A stretch of DNA of 64,000 nucleotides from NCBI GenBank assembly GCA_013398175.1, contig VZRZ01006171.1, positions 62,001 through 126,000 on the forward strand, written 5' to 3'. The DNA is from Climacteris rufus. Taxonomy: Eukaryota > Chordata > Aves > Passeriformes > Climacteridae. Each line of letters begins with the position of its first letter. Position 1 is the stretch's first letter. Position numbers and translations under genes: made by a program. Below are positions 38,361 to 47,990 of the stretch, piece after piece. Below the pieces are notes generated by a model, which made no database searches, was not told the origin of the DNA, and saw only the letters and a list, made by a program, of their open reading frames with translations.

Positions 38361-38896
38361 AGAACTTGTAGCTTTTGCTTCTTGATCTGTGGTGATCTGG
38401 GAGCTATTTTGGCAGTTTGTATTTTATGTATTGTACTTGTATTATACGTACTTGGATGGTGAAGTACTGTGTTTAGGTTTTATATGCATTTTATGTCTAG
38501 TCATCTTGGGATTTTAAAAGATCATATGGTTTCCATTTACTATGAACTTGTGCTTGTTTACCAAAATCTGTATTTATATAGCCTTTAGACTACAGGTGCT
38601 ATTGCATAAGTAATAAAGAGGATAATGAAAACATATCATTATTTTTAAGGAGGCGGAGGGCTCTATTAGGGCTCTAGTTTGAAAATGCACAATTCCTCTA
38701 ATTTCAAACAGCTTCTAATGCAGGAATGAAGCAATTATGTTTGACCTTCCTTGGTGGTGTAACTTGTGAGAAATTGATTATCATCATATATCAAAGTGAT
38801 TTAAAGCTGAATTTAGCTCAGAGTGGTCTGAGTAACAATTTTGTTTCTTGTCTTTGCCTGTTTTCAATAGGCTTCCTTAAAAAACTCAGCTACAAC

Positions 38897-40210
38897 CTTA
38901 ATCATAGAATCATTGAGGTTGGAAAAGACCTTCAAGATCATTGAGTGCAACCTTTTATCACTAACCACTGTGTCATTTAGACCATTACACTAAGTGCCAT
39001 ATTGAGTAATTTCTTCAACACTTCCATGGATGGTAACTCCACCACTTTCCTGGACAGCCTGTTCCATTCTTTCAGTGAAGAAATCTGTCCTGATGTCCAA
39101 CCTGAACCTCCCCTGGCACAATTGAGTCTGTGTCCCCTCCTCCTGTCAGTAACAGGGAAGAGGGAGGAGACTAACTGGGAGAAGAAGCCAACCCCTACCT
39201 AGCCACACCATCCTTTCAGGCAGTTGCAGAGAGAGATAAGGTCTCCCTTGAGCCTCCTTTTCTCCAGGCTGAACACACTCAGCTCCTTCAGCCACTCCTC
39301 ATAGAACTTACTTTCTAAACCCTCCACCCAGCTCTGCTGCCCTTCTCTGGACACTCTCCAGCACCTCTTTGTTTTTCTTGAAGTGAGGGACCCAGAACTG
39401 GACACAAGACTCAAGATGCAGACTCACCAAGTACAGATGGAGAATCACTGCCCTGGTCCTGCTGGCCACACTATTGCTGATCCAGGCCAGGATGCCATGG
39501 GCATTCTTGGCCACTTGGGCATACACTGGCTCATTCAGGCAGGTGTTGATCATCACCCCCAGGTCCTTTTCTGCCTGGCCACTTTCCAGCCACCCAGCTC
39601 CCAGCCTGTAGCACTGCACGAGGTTGTTGTGAACTAAGGGCAGGACCTTGTTTAACCTGTACAACTGGCCTTGGCTCATCGATGCAGCCTGTCCAGATCC
39701 CTCTGCAGAGCCCTCCTGCCCTCCAGCAGATCAGCTTGGCGTCATCTGCCAATTGACTGAGGGTGCACTCAATCCCTCATCCAGATCATTGATAGAAATA
39801 GTAAACAGGACTGAGCCCAACACTGATGCATTGGGAACACCACTGCTGACCAGCTGCCAACTGGATGCAGCCCCCTTCCCCACTGTCCTGGGCCTGGCCA
39901 TCCAGCCAGTTCTTAAGCCAGTGAAGAATGCACCTGCCCAAGCCATGGGCTGCCAGCTTTTCTGTGAGGATGCTGTGGGAGATGGTGTGAAATGCTTTGC
40001 TGAAGTCCAGAGAAACAACATCCACAACCTTTCCCTCATCTTCTAAGTGGGTCACCTTGTCATAGAAGGAGAACAGGCTGATTAAGCCAGACCTGCTTTT
40101 CCTAAACCCATGCTCTCTGGGCCTGATTCCTTGCTTTTCCTGTACATGCCATGTACGTTCAAGATAATCTATTCATAACCTTCATTGGCATCAGGGTTAG
40201 CTATCCTTAC
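38897..40210 (-). mobile_element. CR1 LINE, minus strand, with 3' end
   Basis: The plus strand opens with AATCATAGAATCATTGAGGT, the reverse complement of a CR1 3' tail. On the minus strand the decayed ORF2 is visible: VVSLDFSKAFHTISHSILTE at about 40010, then a region with GLGRCILHWLKNWLDGQAQD. The CR1 3' UTR text follows. Frame breaks show it is inactive. The 5' limit near 40210 is a truncation within the reverse-transcriptase region and is approximate. Confidence 0.92.
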
Positions 40211-40947
40211 ATATTCTTATCAACCTTATAATTAACATGTATCCATGGGTACTGCTCCATGTTAATGAGATAAGGTTGTATTTGAAGAGAATCTTTTGTC
40301 TCCATTGAAGCAGCTGTCAGTGTGGCTGCATACCTGGGTGAATCAACTAATCATTTCATTAAACAAAAGTCCTCTTAGCTGTGCTAATCAAAAGCATGCT
40401 GATCACAATTTTCCAAACAAACCCCCTGAAACCTAAACAAACAAACAAACCATTTCAAGACTAAACCAGTCTTGAAATGCTCTGATATAAACTATGCTTC
40501 ATTAAAAAGGATTAAAAAGAAAGAAAAAAAAAAAGATCTGAGGGAGATTTCATCAGCATTATGCAAATAGTCCCTTAGCCATCTCTGGTGATCTCATCTG
40601 AATGGTTAATGCTGCCTAAACATAGTTAATTGCTGTACCATTTTGAATGTGACAGAAAACACAGGCTTTCTGCTCTGAACTGCATCTTCATGGGTGAGGA
40701 GAAGATGATGGATGCTGAACATTGAGTCAAAGCCCTTCTCATTACATCCCAGAAGCAGGCTAAGGGGGTTTCTATGGCTTCTTGATTTCTATGAGCAAGC
40801 ATATCAGCACAAGCTGAACAGAGTCTGAAAGGGAATGGGAGGTGCAACGTATAACTCTGTAAGTGAGCAGCTTCATAGACAGCTTCTTCAGAGAGAAGTA
40901 GATCAGTGTATTAAGAAATGGGACAACTGGCTTTAAAACTTCATAGA
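40211..40947. other. Intergenic between CR1 and LTR, no gene seen
   Basis: Contains the 12-bp hairpin at 40451-40479 next to an AAAC-repeat, and an A-rich run near 40520. No coding sequence is recognised. Confidence 0.6.
40451..40479. repeat. Perfect 12-bp stem, 5-nt loop hairpin
   Basis: CATTTCAAGACT (40451-40462), loop AAACC, then AGTCTTGAAATG (40468-40479), a perfect stem. It is preceded directly by an (AAAC)n run. No T-rich run follows on the plus strand, so it does not look like a simple RNA polymerase III terminator. Confidence 0.85.
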
Positions 40948-41522
40948 TGTCGTTTAAGCCCAGCAGGCAAGTAAGCACCATGCAGCTGCTTGCTCACTCT
41001 CCCCTCCAGCAGGATCAGGAAGAGAATCAGAAGAGTAGAAGTGAAAAACCTTACAGGTTGATATAAAAACAGCACAAAAAGTGAAGCAAAAGACACACAC
41101 ACAAGCAAAACAAAACAAAGAATTCCTTCACTACTTCTTGTGGGCAGGTGTTCAGCCATCTCCAAGAAAGCAGGGTTTCATCATGCATAACAATGACTTC
41201 AGAAGACAAATACTATCCCTCGTGCTTCCTTCTTCACCCAGCTGTAAGTGTTGCGTGTGATGCCACAGGGTGTGGGATATCCCTTGGGTCAGTTGAGAGC
41301 AGTTGTCCTGGCAGTTTCCATCTTCCCCCAACTCCTTGTGCACCCCCAGCCTCCTCCCTGGTGGTGTGGGTAAAGAGCAATGGCCTTGGCTCTGTGGAAA
41401 CCCTGCTCAGCAGTAACAAAACCTGCTTTACACTATCATCACTGTTTTCAGCTCAAATCCAAAACACAACCCCGTACCAGTCACTGTGAAGAAAATTAGC
41501 TCTACCCCAGCCAAACCAAGCA
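40948..41522 (-). mobile_element. ERVL-type LTR (copy C), candidate 3' LTR
   Basis: Reversed copy of the LTR family. The left end is TGTCGTTTAAGCCCAGCAGG and the right end is CCCCAGCCAAACCAAGCA. Immediately to its right the plus strand is pyrimidine-rich (CCTTCTCTACTCCTTACT), which on the minus strand is a purine-rich tract directly before the LTR start. That is what a retroviral polypurine tract looks like, so this is probably the 3' LTR of the provirus remnant extending to 43044. Confidence 0.87.
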
Positions 41523-42503
41523 CCTTCTCTACTCCTTACTTCATACAATTTATGTCATGCTGTAGTCCTACATGATTTAATACAATCTCATTAACACCCC
41601 CATCCCCTTTCCATTCTTTGATATAATACACAGATATAATTCCCTTAGTTTATAGACCCCCGTTGCAAAAGCCCATCATCCACAGAATGTCAGCCAAATT
41701 AATTACAGCCCATGAGTTTGGGCTCTGTCTGTTCTGCTGGTCACTCAGGGCAGGAGAAGTGGGGTGAGTTATTATGGCCTAGAGACAGCTCAGGGCAAGT
41801 CATTGCTGTCCTCCACTTGTTCGTGTGGTTTCTATTATAGTAATTCCTGTAACATGAAACTCAAATAATGGCTTACAACAATTTAAAAGCACATCCATTA
41901 CAATCTCCACCCCTGATCAGTTTGTGCCAGGTTGAAGGGTTTAATATTGTAATGAACTCCTCCCCTTGCTTCTAGTCTGGCTAGCAACAAGGGGTTCCTG
42001 CTACAGCAATTACACTCTCCATGATGGACCTCCATGGGATGCACAGACAGCCTGCCTGACCATGGCTTCACTGTGGGTTGCAGGGGAATCTTTGCTTTAG
42101 TACCTGGAACACCTCCTGCCCCTCCTTCTTCAGGGAGGACTCCTCACACTCTTCTCCCGCACTGTGGACTGATCCACAGGTCATAGTCCCTTTGACTCAG
42201 GTTCAGCACAGAGACAGCAGCACTGCCCTGGCCACCTGCCAGCCCAGGCACATCATGGCTGTTATCAAAATGTTCACAGGCACAGCAGAGTGAGGTGATA
42301 AGAAGGACAGCACTACAGCGAGCAGCCACCACTGAGCACTGGATTGTAATCCACAGTCAGGCAAACGAGCCCCATGGCAAGCATCAGAGACTGCTGATTA
42401 ATAATTCAACAGGCATAACAGCTGAAAATTTCATCTAGTATGTTCCAATCTAGTCTGTCAGAATTTGAGCTTATTAAGTCCCATGTTGGGTCCAAAGAAA
42501 TAC
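41523..42503 (-). mobile_element. Provirus internal remnant, heavily deleted
   Basis: Between two same-orientation LTRs lie about 980 bases. They include leader-like repeat text seen widely in avian ERVL-type elements (GACCTCCATGGGATGCACAG, GGTTGCAGGGGAATC, CACCTCCTGCCCCTCCTTCT). There is no trace of gag, pol or env coding, and a complete element should be several kilobases. The element is a defective relic. Confidence 0.7.
42479..42495 (-). other. Putative retroviral primer-binding site
   Basis: On the minus strand this reads TGGACCCAACATGGGAC, eight bases beyond the 3' end of LTR copy D. It resembles the tRNA-Lys type primer site (TGGCGCCCAACGTGGGGC, from memory) with a few changes and one deleted base. 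Its position just after an LTR supports copy D as a 5' LTR. Confidence 0.65.
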
Positions 42504-43044
42504 TGTTGTGGTTTAACCCTGGCCAGTAACTAAGCACCCCATAGCTACTCACTCACTCCCCTCTGGTGGGATGGGGAAGAGAACTGGAAGGGTAGAAGTG
42601 AAAAAACTCATGGGTTGAGATAAAGACAGCTTTATAGGGAAAGTAAAAGTCACAGACACAAGCAAAGCAAACCAGGAATTCATTCACTGCTTCCCATGGG
42701 CTGGTAGGTGTTCACACATCTCTAGGAGAGCAGGCAGACAAATGTCATCACTCTGAACTTCCTCCTCTTCCTTCTTCTTCCCCTGGATTTATATGCTAAG
42801 CATGACACCATACAGTATGGGATATCCCTTGGGTCAGTTGTGGTCAGCTGTCCCAGCTGAGTCCCCTCACAATTCCTTTTGAACCTCCAGCCTCCTTTCT
42901 GGTGGCATAGGTGAGGACAAGCAAAGGCCTTGGCTCAGCAAATCTGAAAACATCCCTATGTTACCAACCTTGTTTTCAGCATAAATTCTAATCACAACCC
43001 CACACTGTGAAGAAAATTAGCTCTATCTCCAGCCAAGCCCAGCA
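42504..43044 (-). mobile_element. ERVL-type LTR (copy D), candidate 5' LTR
   Basis: A reversed copy with a well-kept left end, TGTTGTGGTTTAACCCTGGC, and a right end at CCAAGCCCAGCA. It carries GGGTTGAGATAAAGACAGC and the TATA-region TTTATATGCTAAGCATGA near 42788. A primer-binding site lies directly to its left, marking it as the 5' LTR of a minus-strand provirus. The 5 bases right of it (CCTTC) do not match those left of copy C (ATAGA), so no shared target duplication survives. Confidence 0.87.
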
Positions 43045-43590
43045 CCTTCCCACTAGACTGGAAGGAGGTATTTTCTAAATCTCTGTGGGACCTTTAAACC
43101 TACTTCTGTGGGAAGAAAAAGTGGCTTCTTGCTTCTGCCATCATCCTGTCAAGACTTCAAGCCAGCATCAGGATGTGGAGCTGAAGATGTTTCTAGGACC
43201 CTTGACATTTACTCTAGCATTGTGCTGTATAGGAGAGAGGATACAGAAAATAGTGCAGGCAAGGTGGAGAAGACAAAAATTCTTGAGGCTCTTCAGTCCC
43301 TTTAATATGTGCAGAAACATCACACAGGTTTCTTAGTTAGCTAAGGACCATGCCATAAAAAGAGGAAGTTCTTCTGCCTTCTTTGCTATCACTGTGCAAG
43401 GTCCTCATCATCAGCAGGGACATTGCTGGGTGTTTCATCTTTCTTGTGAGAAGTCCTCATCTGTGCCTTGGACTTCAGGGAGAAGAGACAACGGACAGGT
43501 CGTGGTCCTCTGGAGATTGTTGCAGAGGCATCCCTGAGCATGTAGAGCAGCAGCTAAGACACAGTGAGAGAAATTCAGCCACTTTGTTGG

Positions 43591-43613
43591 CTGCTGCTGC
43601 TGCTGCTGCTGCT
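43591..43613. repeat. (CTG)7 trinucleotide repeat
   Basis: Seven CTG units plus CT, equal to CAG on the minus strand. It lies in overlapping short open frames with no recognised protein. Confidence 0.9.
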
Positions 43614-43956
43614 TCCCCGTAGTCCTACACAGCTCGAGGCCGTGGTGTTGCCAAGCCGGCTTGGGGTGCATGCTGGGGAGTATTTTGCCACCTCGTGGCA
43701 CTCGCAGGTAAACCATCCCCTCATGATCACAAACACTCGCTATTCAGAAGGAACAAAGCCAGAAAGAGTAGTTTCCATTACGCTGGCTGCAAAGTGACAA
43801 TGGAAGCTTTGCAGCAGAGCAGGTCAAAACCCTGAAATGACCAATACCTGCCCATCTGCAGCTCCAGGTCCATGCCAGTGGTGGCACTTGAAGCAAAGGC
43901 CAAGAAGGTAACACTAAAGAGGCCTCAGCCTGGGGCAGGCCAGTGGTCAGAGACTT

Positions 43957-44030
43957 GTTTCTAACTTCTGCTCTTAGAAGTTAGAAGTTTAGTTCTTTCT
44001 TAGTTAGAAGTTTCTAACTTCTGCTCTTGG
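43957..44030. repeat. Direct and inverted repeat cluster
   Basis: GTTTCTAACTTCTGCTCTT occurs twice, from about 43957 and about 44010. Between them, AGAAGTTAGAAGTTT and TTAGTTAGAAGTTTCTAACT give inverted copies of the same core. TTAGAAGTTTCTAA around 44004-44017 is itself a palindrome. It looks like a local duplication with inversion. Confidence 0.85.
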
Positions 44031-44141
44031 TGTCATGCTGCTGGAGGTTGCCAGCTAGGCAGGGAAAGGCAAGGATAAGTGCAAACTGGCAATGGTTTCA
44101 ACACCAAAGTGATGACAACAGTGCACTGAAGCTGAGCTCTT

Positions 44142-44801
44142 ATGGCACACACAGTGAAGGATGATCCAGCCAGTCAGCTTTGGCTCAGAGAAAGTCAGTG
44201 GAGAGGCAGAGAGCCTGTCAGCACAGAATCCTTTAGAGGGGCACTGCTGGGGTCTATGGCAATTTTCATGTATTTGCAGGGTGATGCAGCTAATAAGGAA
44301 GATGCTAAACAAAGTCAGAAAATTAACAGTCTGAACCTCCCAGTGACCTCCTTTCCCAGGGGAGCTGTTGCTGCTGTGTCTGAGGAGGCATTGTCTGTGG
44401 TGCCAGGGCATACCAGAAAGAGGGCTGGGGGTTGTTGCTGGCCAGGGACTATAGATCCCACTGTCAACAGCAAGGGCGCTGCCACTGCTGTGGCTGCTCA
44501 GGAAGACATGAGAGCCCTCTACACTCTTATTGCCACAAAGCTGCTAGTGAGGAAAACCCCTGCTGCTGACCAGGGGACTACAGACAACCTGATGGCACAG
44601 GAAGAGCGGCCAGGGTCCCCAGGGGAAGGTTGTTCACCAGCTTCAGGAGGTGTGTGGGTGGGAGGAGGTGCTGCAAATCTGTGTGGGCAGTGGGAGAGGA
44701 GCCACAAGACTTCCACTCTTCACAGCTATGTAGAAAACCAGCACCTCAAAACAGATACATTTTACTTCCAGAACTGCTTCTTTTCACCTCAGAAATTATA
44801 A
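44142..44801 (+). other. Unrecognised 219-codon open frame, doubtful gene
   Basis: The frame begins MAHTVKDDPASQ and ends FFSPQKL. It has no membrane segment, signal peptide, known motif or coherent domain, and is rich in Ala, Gly, Ser and Glu. No splice context or poly(A) signal is tied to it. It may be chance or part of an uncharacterised repeat. I list it only because it is the longest frame outside the genes and GC-rich islands. Confidence 0.15.
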
Positions 44802-45849
44802 TCCCCTGTGAAGACTCGAATACCTTTCAGGCATACCTACCTATTTTCATGACCCAGACATGGACTGTCCAGGTAGGTCCTACCTTGCCTATGAGCTGAC
44901 ACATGCACACAGCACTCAGGAAGTTGAGAGAGTATGACTATTTGGGATACAAATCCCTCCTATCATGCCAGAAATGGGAGCAAATAAAGGTCCTGATGCC
45001 AGAAAAGTGGCTGGTGACAGTGAGGGTTGGAGCTCCAGCCACTGGGGCAGGACCTGTATGTGTGCCCCAGGTGCAAGTAGTGGGGCAGGCAAGCTGAGTA
45101 CAGCAGGTGAGGCTTGGGAAACACACACAAAGCAGGATTGCAGGTCACAGCCCACATGCTTGGTGCTGTCTGCTGTGGAGACAATGAGTTGTTGCATCTG
45201 CCTTGAGCACCAGTGAAAAGTATTGGGGGCGGAGAGGAAACTCCTGAGCAAACTTCAGGGTGGGCTACCTGGTGAGTAGCGGGCCCTGGGTCCAGGCAAG
45301 GTGTGAGGGATACACCCGCGTAGCTACCTGGGGAGATCGTGGCAGTGGAGCGCCTGTTGGGAAGTGCCACTGCATGCCTCCCGAGCAGGAAACTGGGCCA
45401 GCTGGTGCGTGGGAATGAGTAAAATGGCTCAGGATACGTGGCAGGGTTATTGCAAGAACAGAAGGGCTGTGCTGGTACTCTGGGCATCTGTGAATTCACG
45501 TGTGCTTTTGCAAACTTCAGTCCATACTGAGGATAGATCATAAAAGGCTGGCTGTGCTCACGTCTTACAAAAGTCCTGGCAACAATACACGCAGGTGCTG
45601 TGGGAGGCTGTCACATGCTGTGGCAGCGTGAAGAGACGGCCTTGTCTATATCTTTTGCACACGTGTGTCTCTTGCAGGTACATGCTAGTACAAATCAGTA
45701 AGGAGAGATGTTTTTGTCTTTCCTAGCAACTGTTATGCGTTATTTACCTCTTCTTTCCTAAGTGCTATTGCTGTTTCATTTGTCCAAATGACCACTGCAC
45801 GGCTCCTCCAGCCTTCGATGGATTCCTCTGCACCCTCATAATGCCAAGC

Positions 45850-46680
45850 TCCCGGTGGCGTCCCCATTGCCTAGGGCAGCCCGTGGATCAGGAAGCCGCC
45901 CTCCAGCTGCCGCAGGGCGACCATCCGCACCCAGCAGACAAGACCCCCCCCCACCCCGCCATGCGCACCGCCACAGCAGCCAGCACCTGCGGGACAAAGC
46001 GCGTTGCGCGCTAGAGGCAGCACCGCTGGGACTCCCCCCGCTTTTATCCCCAAGGGCCTCAGCCGCCGCCACCGAGAGATGCTCCTCCACCCCCGGGGCA
46101 GTAGCCCCGCCACCGCCGCTACCCCACCCGCCCCGCGAGCACNNNNNNNNNNNNNNNNNNNNNNNNNNNNNNNNNNNNNNNNNNNNNNNNNNNNNNNNNN
46201 NNNNNNNNNNNNNNNNNNNNNNNNNNNNNNNNNNNNNNNNNNNNNNNNNNNNNNNNNNNNNNNNNNNNNNNNNNNNNNNNNNNNNNNNNNNNNNNNNNNN
46301 NNNNNNNNNNNNNNNNNNNNNNNNNNNNNNNNNNNNNNNNNNNNNNNNNNNNNNNNNNNNNNNNNNNNNNNNNNNNNNNNNNNNNNNNNNNNNNNNNNNN
46401 NNNNNNNNNNNNNNNNNNNNCTGGCTGGCGGCTCCCGAGGCGAGGGGGCCGGGAGGCGCACGGAGGGAGGGAGCGGGCGGGGGCGGTGCTGCCGCGGGTG
46501 GAGCGGCGGCGGGGAACTGGGGCCCGCTCACCCCCCGCGGGAGCTTCTGTGTGCGCGAGGTGCGCCCCGGAGCGCTGGTGCTGCCCCATCCCGCGCACGG
46601 TGGCCGGGGTCCCGCAGGCGGGCGAGACCTGCTGCCGGGCTTGCTGCAAAACGCGGGCCAATGGCATTTGAAGTGGCGTG
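45850..46680. promoter_or_regulatory. CpG island, probable TOPORS promoter and 5' exon(s)
   Basis: Very GC-rich, CpG-dense sequence on both sides of an assembly gap, ending sharply near 46680. A GGCCAATGG at about 46656-46664 is a CCAAT-box match. A GGTAACTT at 46680-46687 is a possible splice donor. It lies about 1.3 kb upstream of the TOPORS coding exon, so it is the natural candidate for the TOPORS start. The exact exon and transcription start cannot be placed because of the gap. Confidence 0.65.
46143..46420. other. Assembly gap, 278 N
   Basis: A run of unknown bases inside the CpG island, typical of short-read dropout at extreme GC content. Reading frames shown across it are meaningless. 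It may hide a TOPORS 5' exon or a divergent transcript's first exon. Confidence 0.99.
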
Positions 46681-46774
46681 GTAACTTATTTCCGCTAAAC
46701 TGTAACACTTTAGGATCATGCCAAAACATAAAATAATTTTTAAATAGATTATTTTTTGTTAATTATGCTTGACA

Positions 46775-47350
46775 TCTGTAGTGATTTCACCCCAGCCATC
46801 TGCCAAGCCCCACATAGCTGCTTGCACACTCCCAGACCAGTGGGATTAGGGAGTGAATCAAAAGACTAAAAGCTGGAAAACTCACAGATTGAGATAAAGA
46901 CAGTTTGATAGGGACTCCAAAAGCCACACACACAATCAAAACAAAACAAGGAATTCATTCAATGCTTCCCATGGGCACACAGGTGTTCAGCAGGGGAGCA
47001 GGTCCTCGTCATGTTATGGTGGTGACTTTGGCAAACAAACATCGTCACTCCAAATGTCCCACCTTTCCTCCTTCTTTCCCCATTTTATATACTGAGCATG
47101 ATGTCATATGGTCTGGAATAGGGATAGGAGTATCTGTCCCAGCTGTGTCTCCTCCCACCCTCCTGTGCACCCCTAACTTCCTCACCTGCAAGGAATTACA
47201 AAAAGTAGGAAAGGCCTTGGCTCTGTGTAAGCCCTGCTCAGTAATAATGAAAACATCTCTTATGTTATTAATCCTGCTTTCAGCATACATTCAAAACTCA
47301 GCCCACCTAGTCACCGTGGAGAAAATTGACTACCTCAGACAGAACCAGCA
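46775..47350 (-). mobile_element. ERVL-type LTR (copy E) upstream of TOPORS exon
   Basis: A reversed LTR of the same family, with GATTTCACCCCAGCC at its left end. It also has ACTCACAGATTGAGATAAAG, TTTATATACTGAGCATGA near 47081, and GAAAATTGACTACC with CAGAACCAGCA at its right end. The pentamer TGACA occurs at 46770-46774 and again at 47351-47355, flanking it exactly, which fits the 5-bp duplication of ERVL elements. It sits between the CpG island and the TOPORS coding exon, so it is probably intronic and antisense to the gene. Confidence 0.88.
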
Positions 47351-47967
47351 TGACAAGCTGAGTAGATAAAAGGCAATGTTTACCTGAAGATGAGTGTAGG
47401 AATGACATCTGGTTGTTTCTGCTTCAGTCTTAAAAAAAAAAACAAAAAAACCAAACTTATTTTGGCAGGAACACATCCCTGGAGGTTGTCTAATCCAACA
47501 AACTGTGTGTGGTCCAGCATGAATGCCCAACCAAAGAGGGGCAGAGTGTGCAGGAACAGAACAGGTCCAGCAGAACTTGAAAGGTGATAATTTAGTTTTA
47601 GTGCAATTACTTGTTTTGCCTGGTTTCCCTTAAAGACAGAACTAACTGTTCCTATACTTTTCATGCATAAATGGTAGTTTTTTGAAGCTGTATTTCCAAG
47701 AATATCGTGTAAATCATAAACTTACTGACTGCATCAAAGCAGTTGGGGAAAGAAGACAGTCTGCCTGTTTCCTTCATCTGCGCCAGCAGGGTTCAAGTGT
47801 GTAAAACTTGCAGCGCAGACGAGCTAGAGCTCACTGTGAAGAGAAGCCGCACAAAGTAGTTAGATTAGAGCCACTGCTGGGTTTTGCGAAATTAAAAGCA
47901 ATTGTTTTGGGTTTCTGCATCTATATTCTTTCTGGAAGATTTTTACCTCCTGTGATAACAATGATCT

Positions 47968-47987
47968 TTTGTCACTGTCTTTTCTAG
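47968..47987 (+). promoter_or_regulatory. Splice acceptor of the TOPORS coding exon
   Basis: The pyrimidine-rich TTTGTCACTGTCTTTTCTAG ends in AG at 47986-47987, three bases before the ATG at 47991. This shows that the coding exon is preceded by an intron and that upstream exon(s) exist. Confidence 0.85.
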
Positions 47988-47990
47988 AAC

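Larger units (their letters stand above)
26361..38896. other. Long gene-free AT-rich stretch
   Basis: About 12.5 kb without a recognisable gene or large repeat. It contains a C/A-rich simple tract at 28304-28395, an AT palindrome at 30246-30305, a small GTATCACA-T-TGTGATAC palindrome near 36118, and a short tandem repeat at 38289-38360. Being so poor in repeats, it may be held in place by regulatory constraint, but comparison is needed to say so. Confidence 0.6.
43045..45849. other. Intergenic, no gene recognised
   Basis: Contains a (CTG)7 run and a palindromic repeat cluster. Two long open frames lie here: one on the plus strand at 44142-44801 (219 codons) and one on the minus strand at 44963-45541 (192 codons). 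Neither resembles a family I know. Base composition is moderately GC-rich, which favours chance frames. Confidence 0.5.

Noticed and set aside
39308..40055. Minus-strand frames of 70-123 codons that look protein-like
   Set aside because: They are fragments of CR1 ORF2 in a 3'-complete but inactive copy.
43435..43716. Polyglutamine-like run in a minus-strand frame
   Set aside because: It comes from a (CAG)7 microsatellite in a short frame with no other coding support.
44963..45541. Minus-strand frame of 192 codons
   Set aside because: No domain, signal or conserved motif; Pro/Ser/Cys-rich composition and overlap with other chance frames argue against a gene.
45836..46736. Frames of about 180-300 codons on both strands across the N gap
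   Set aside because: They exist only because unknown bases contain no stop codons. The known parts are low-complexity Ala/Pro/Arg/Gly sequence.
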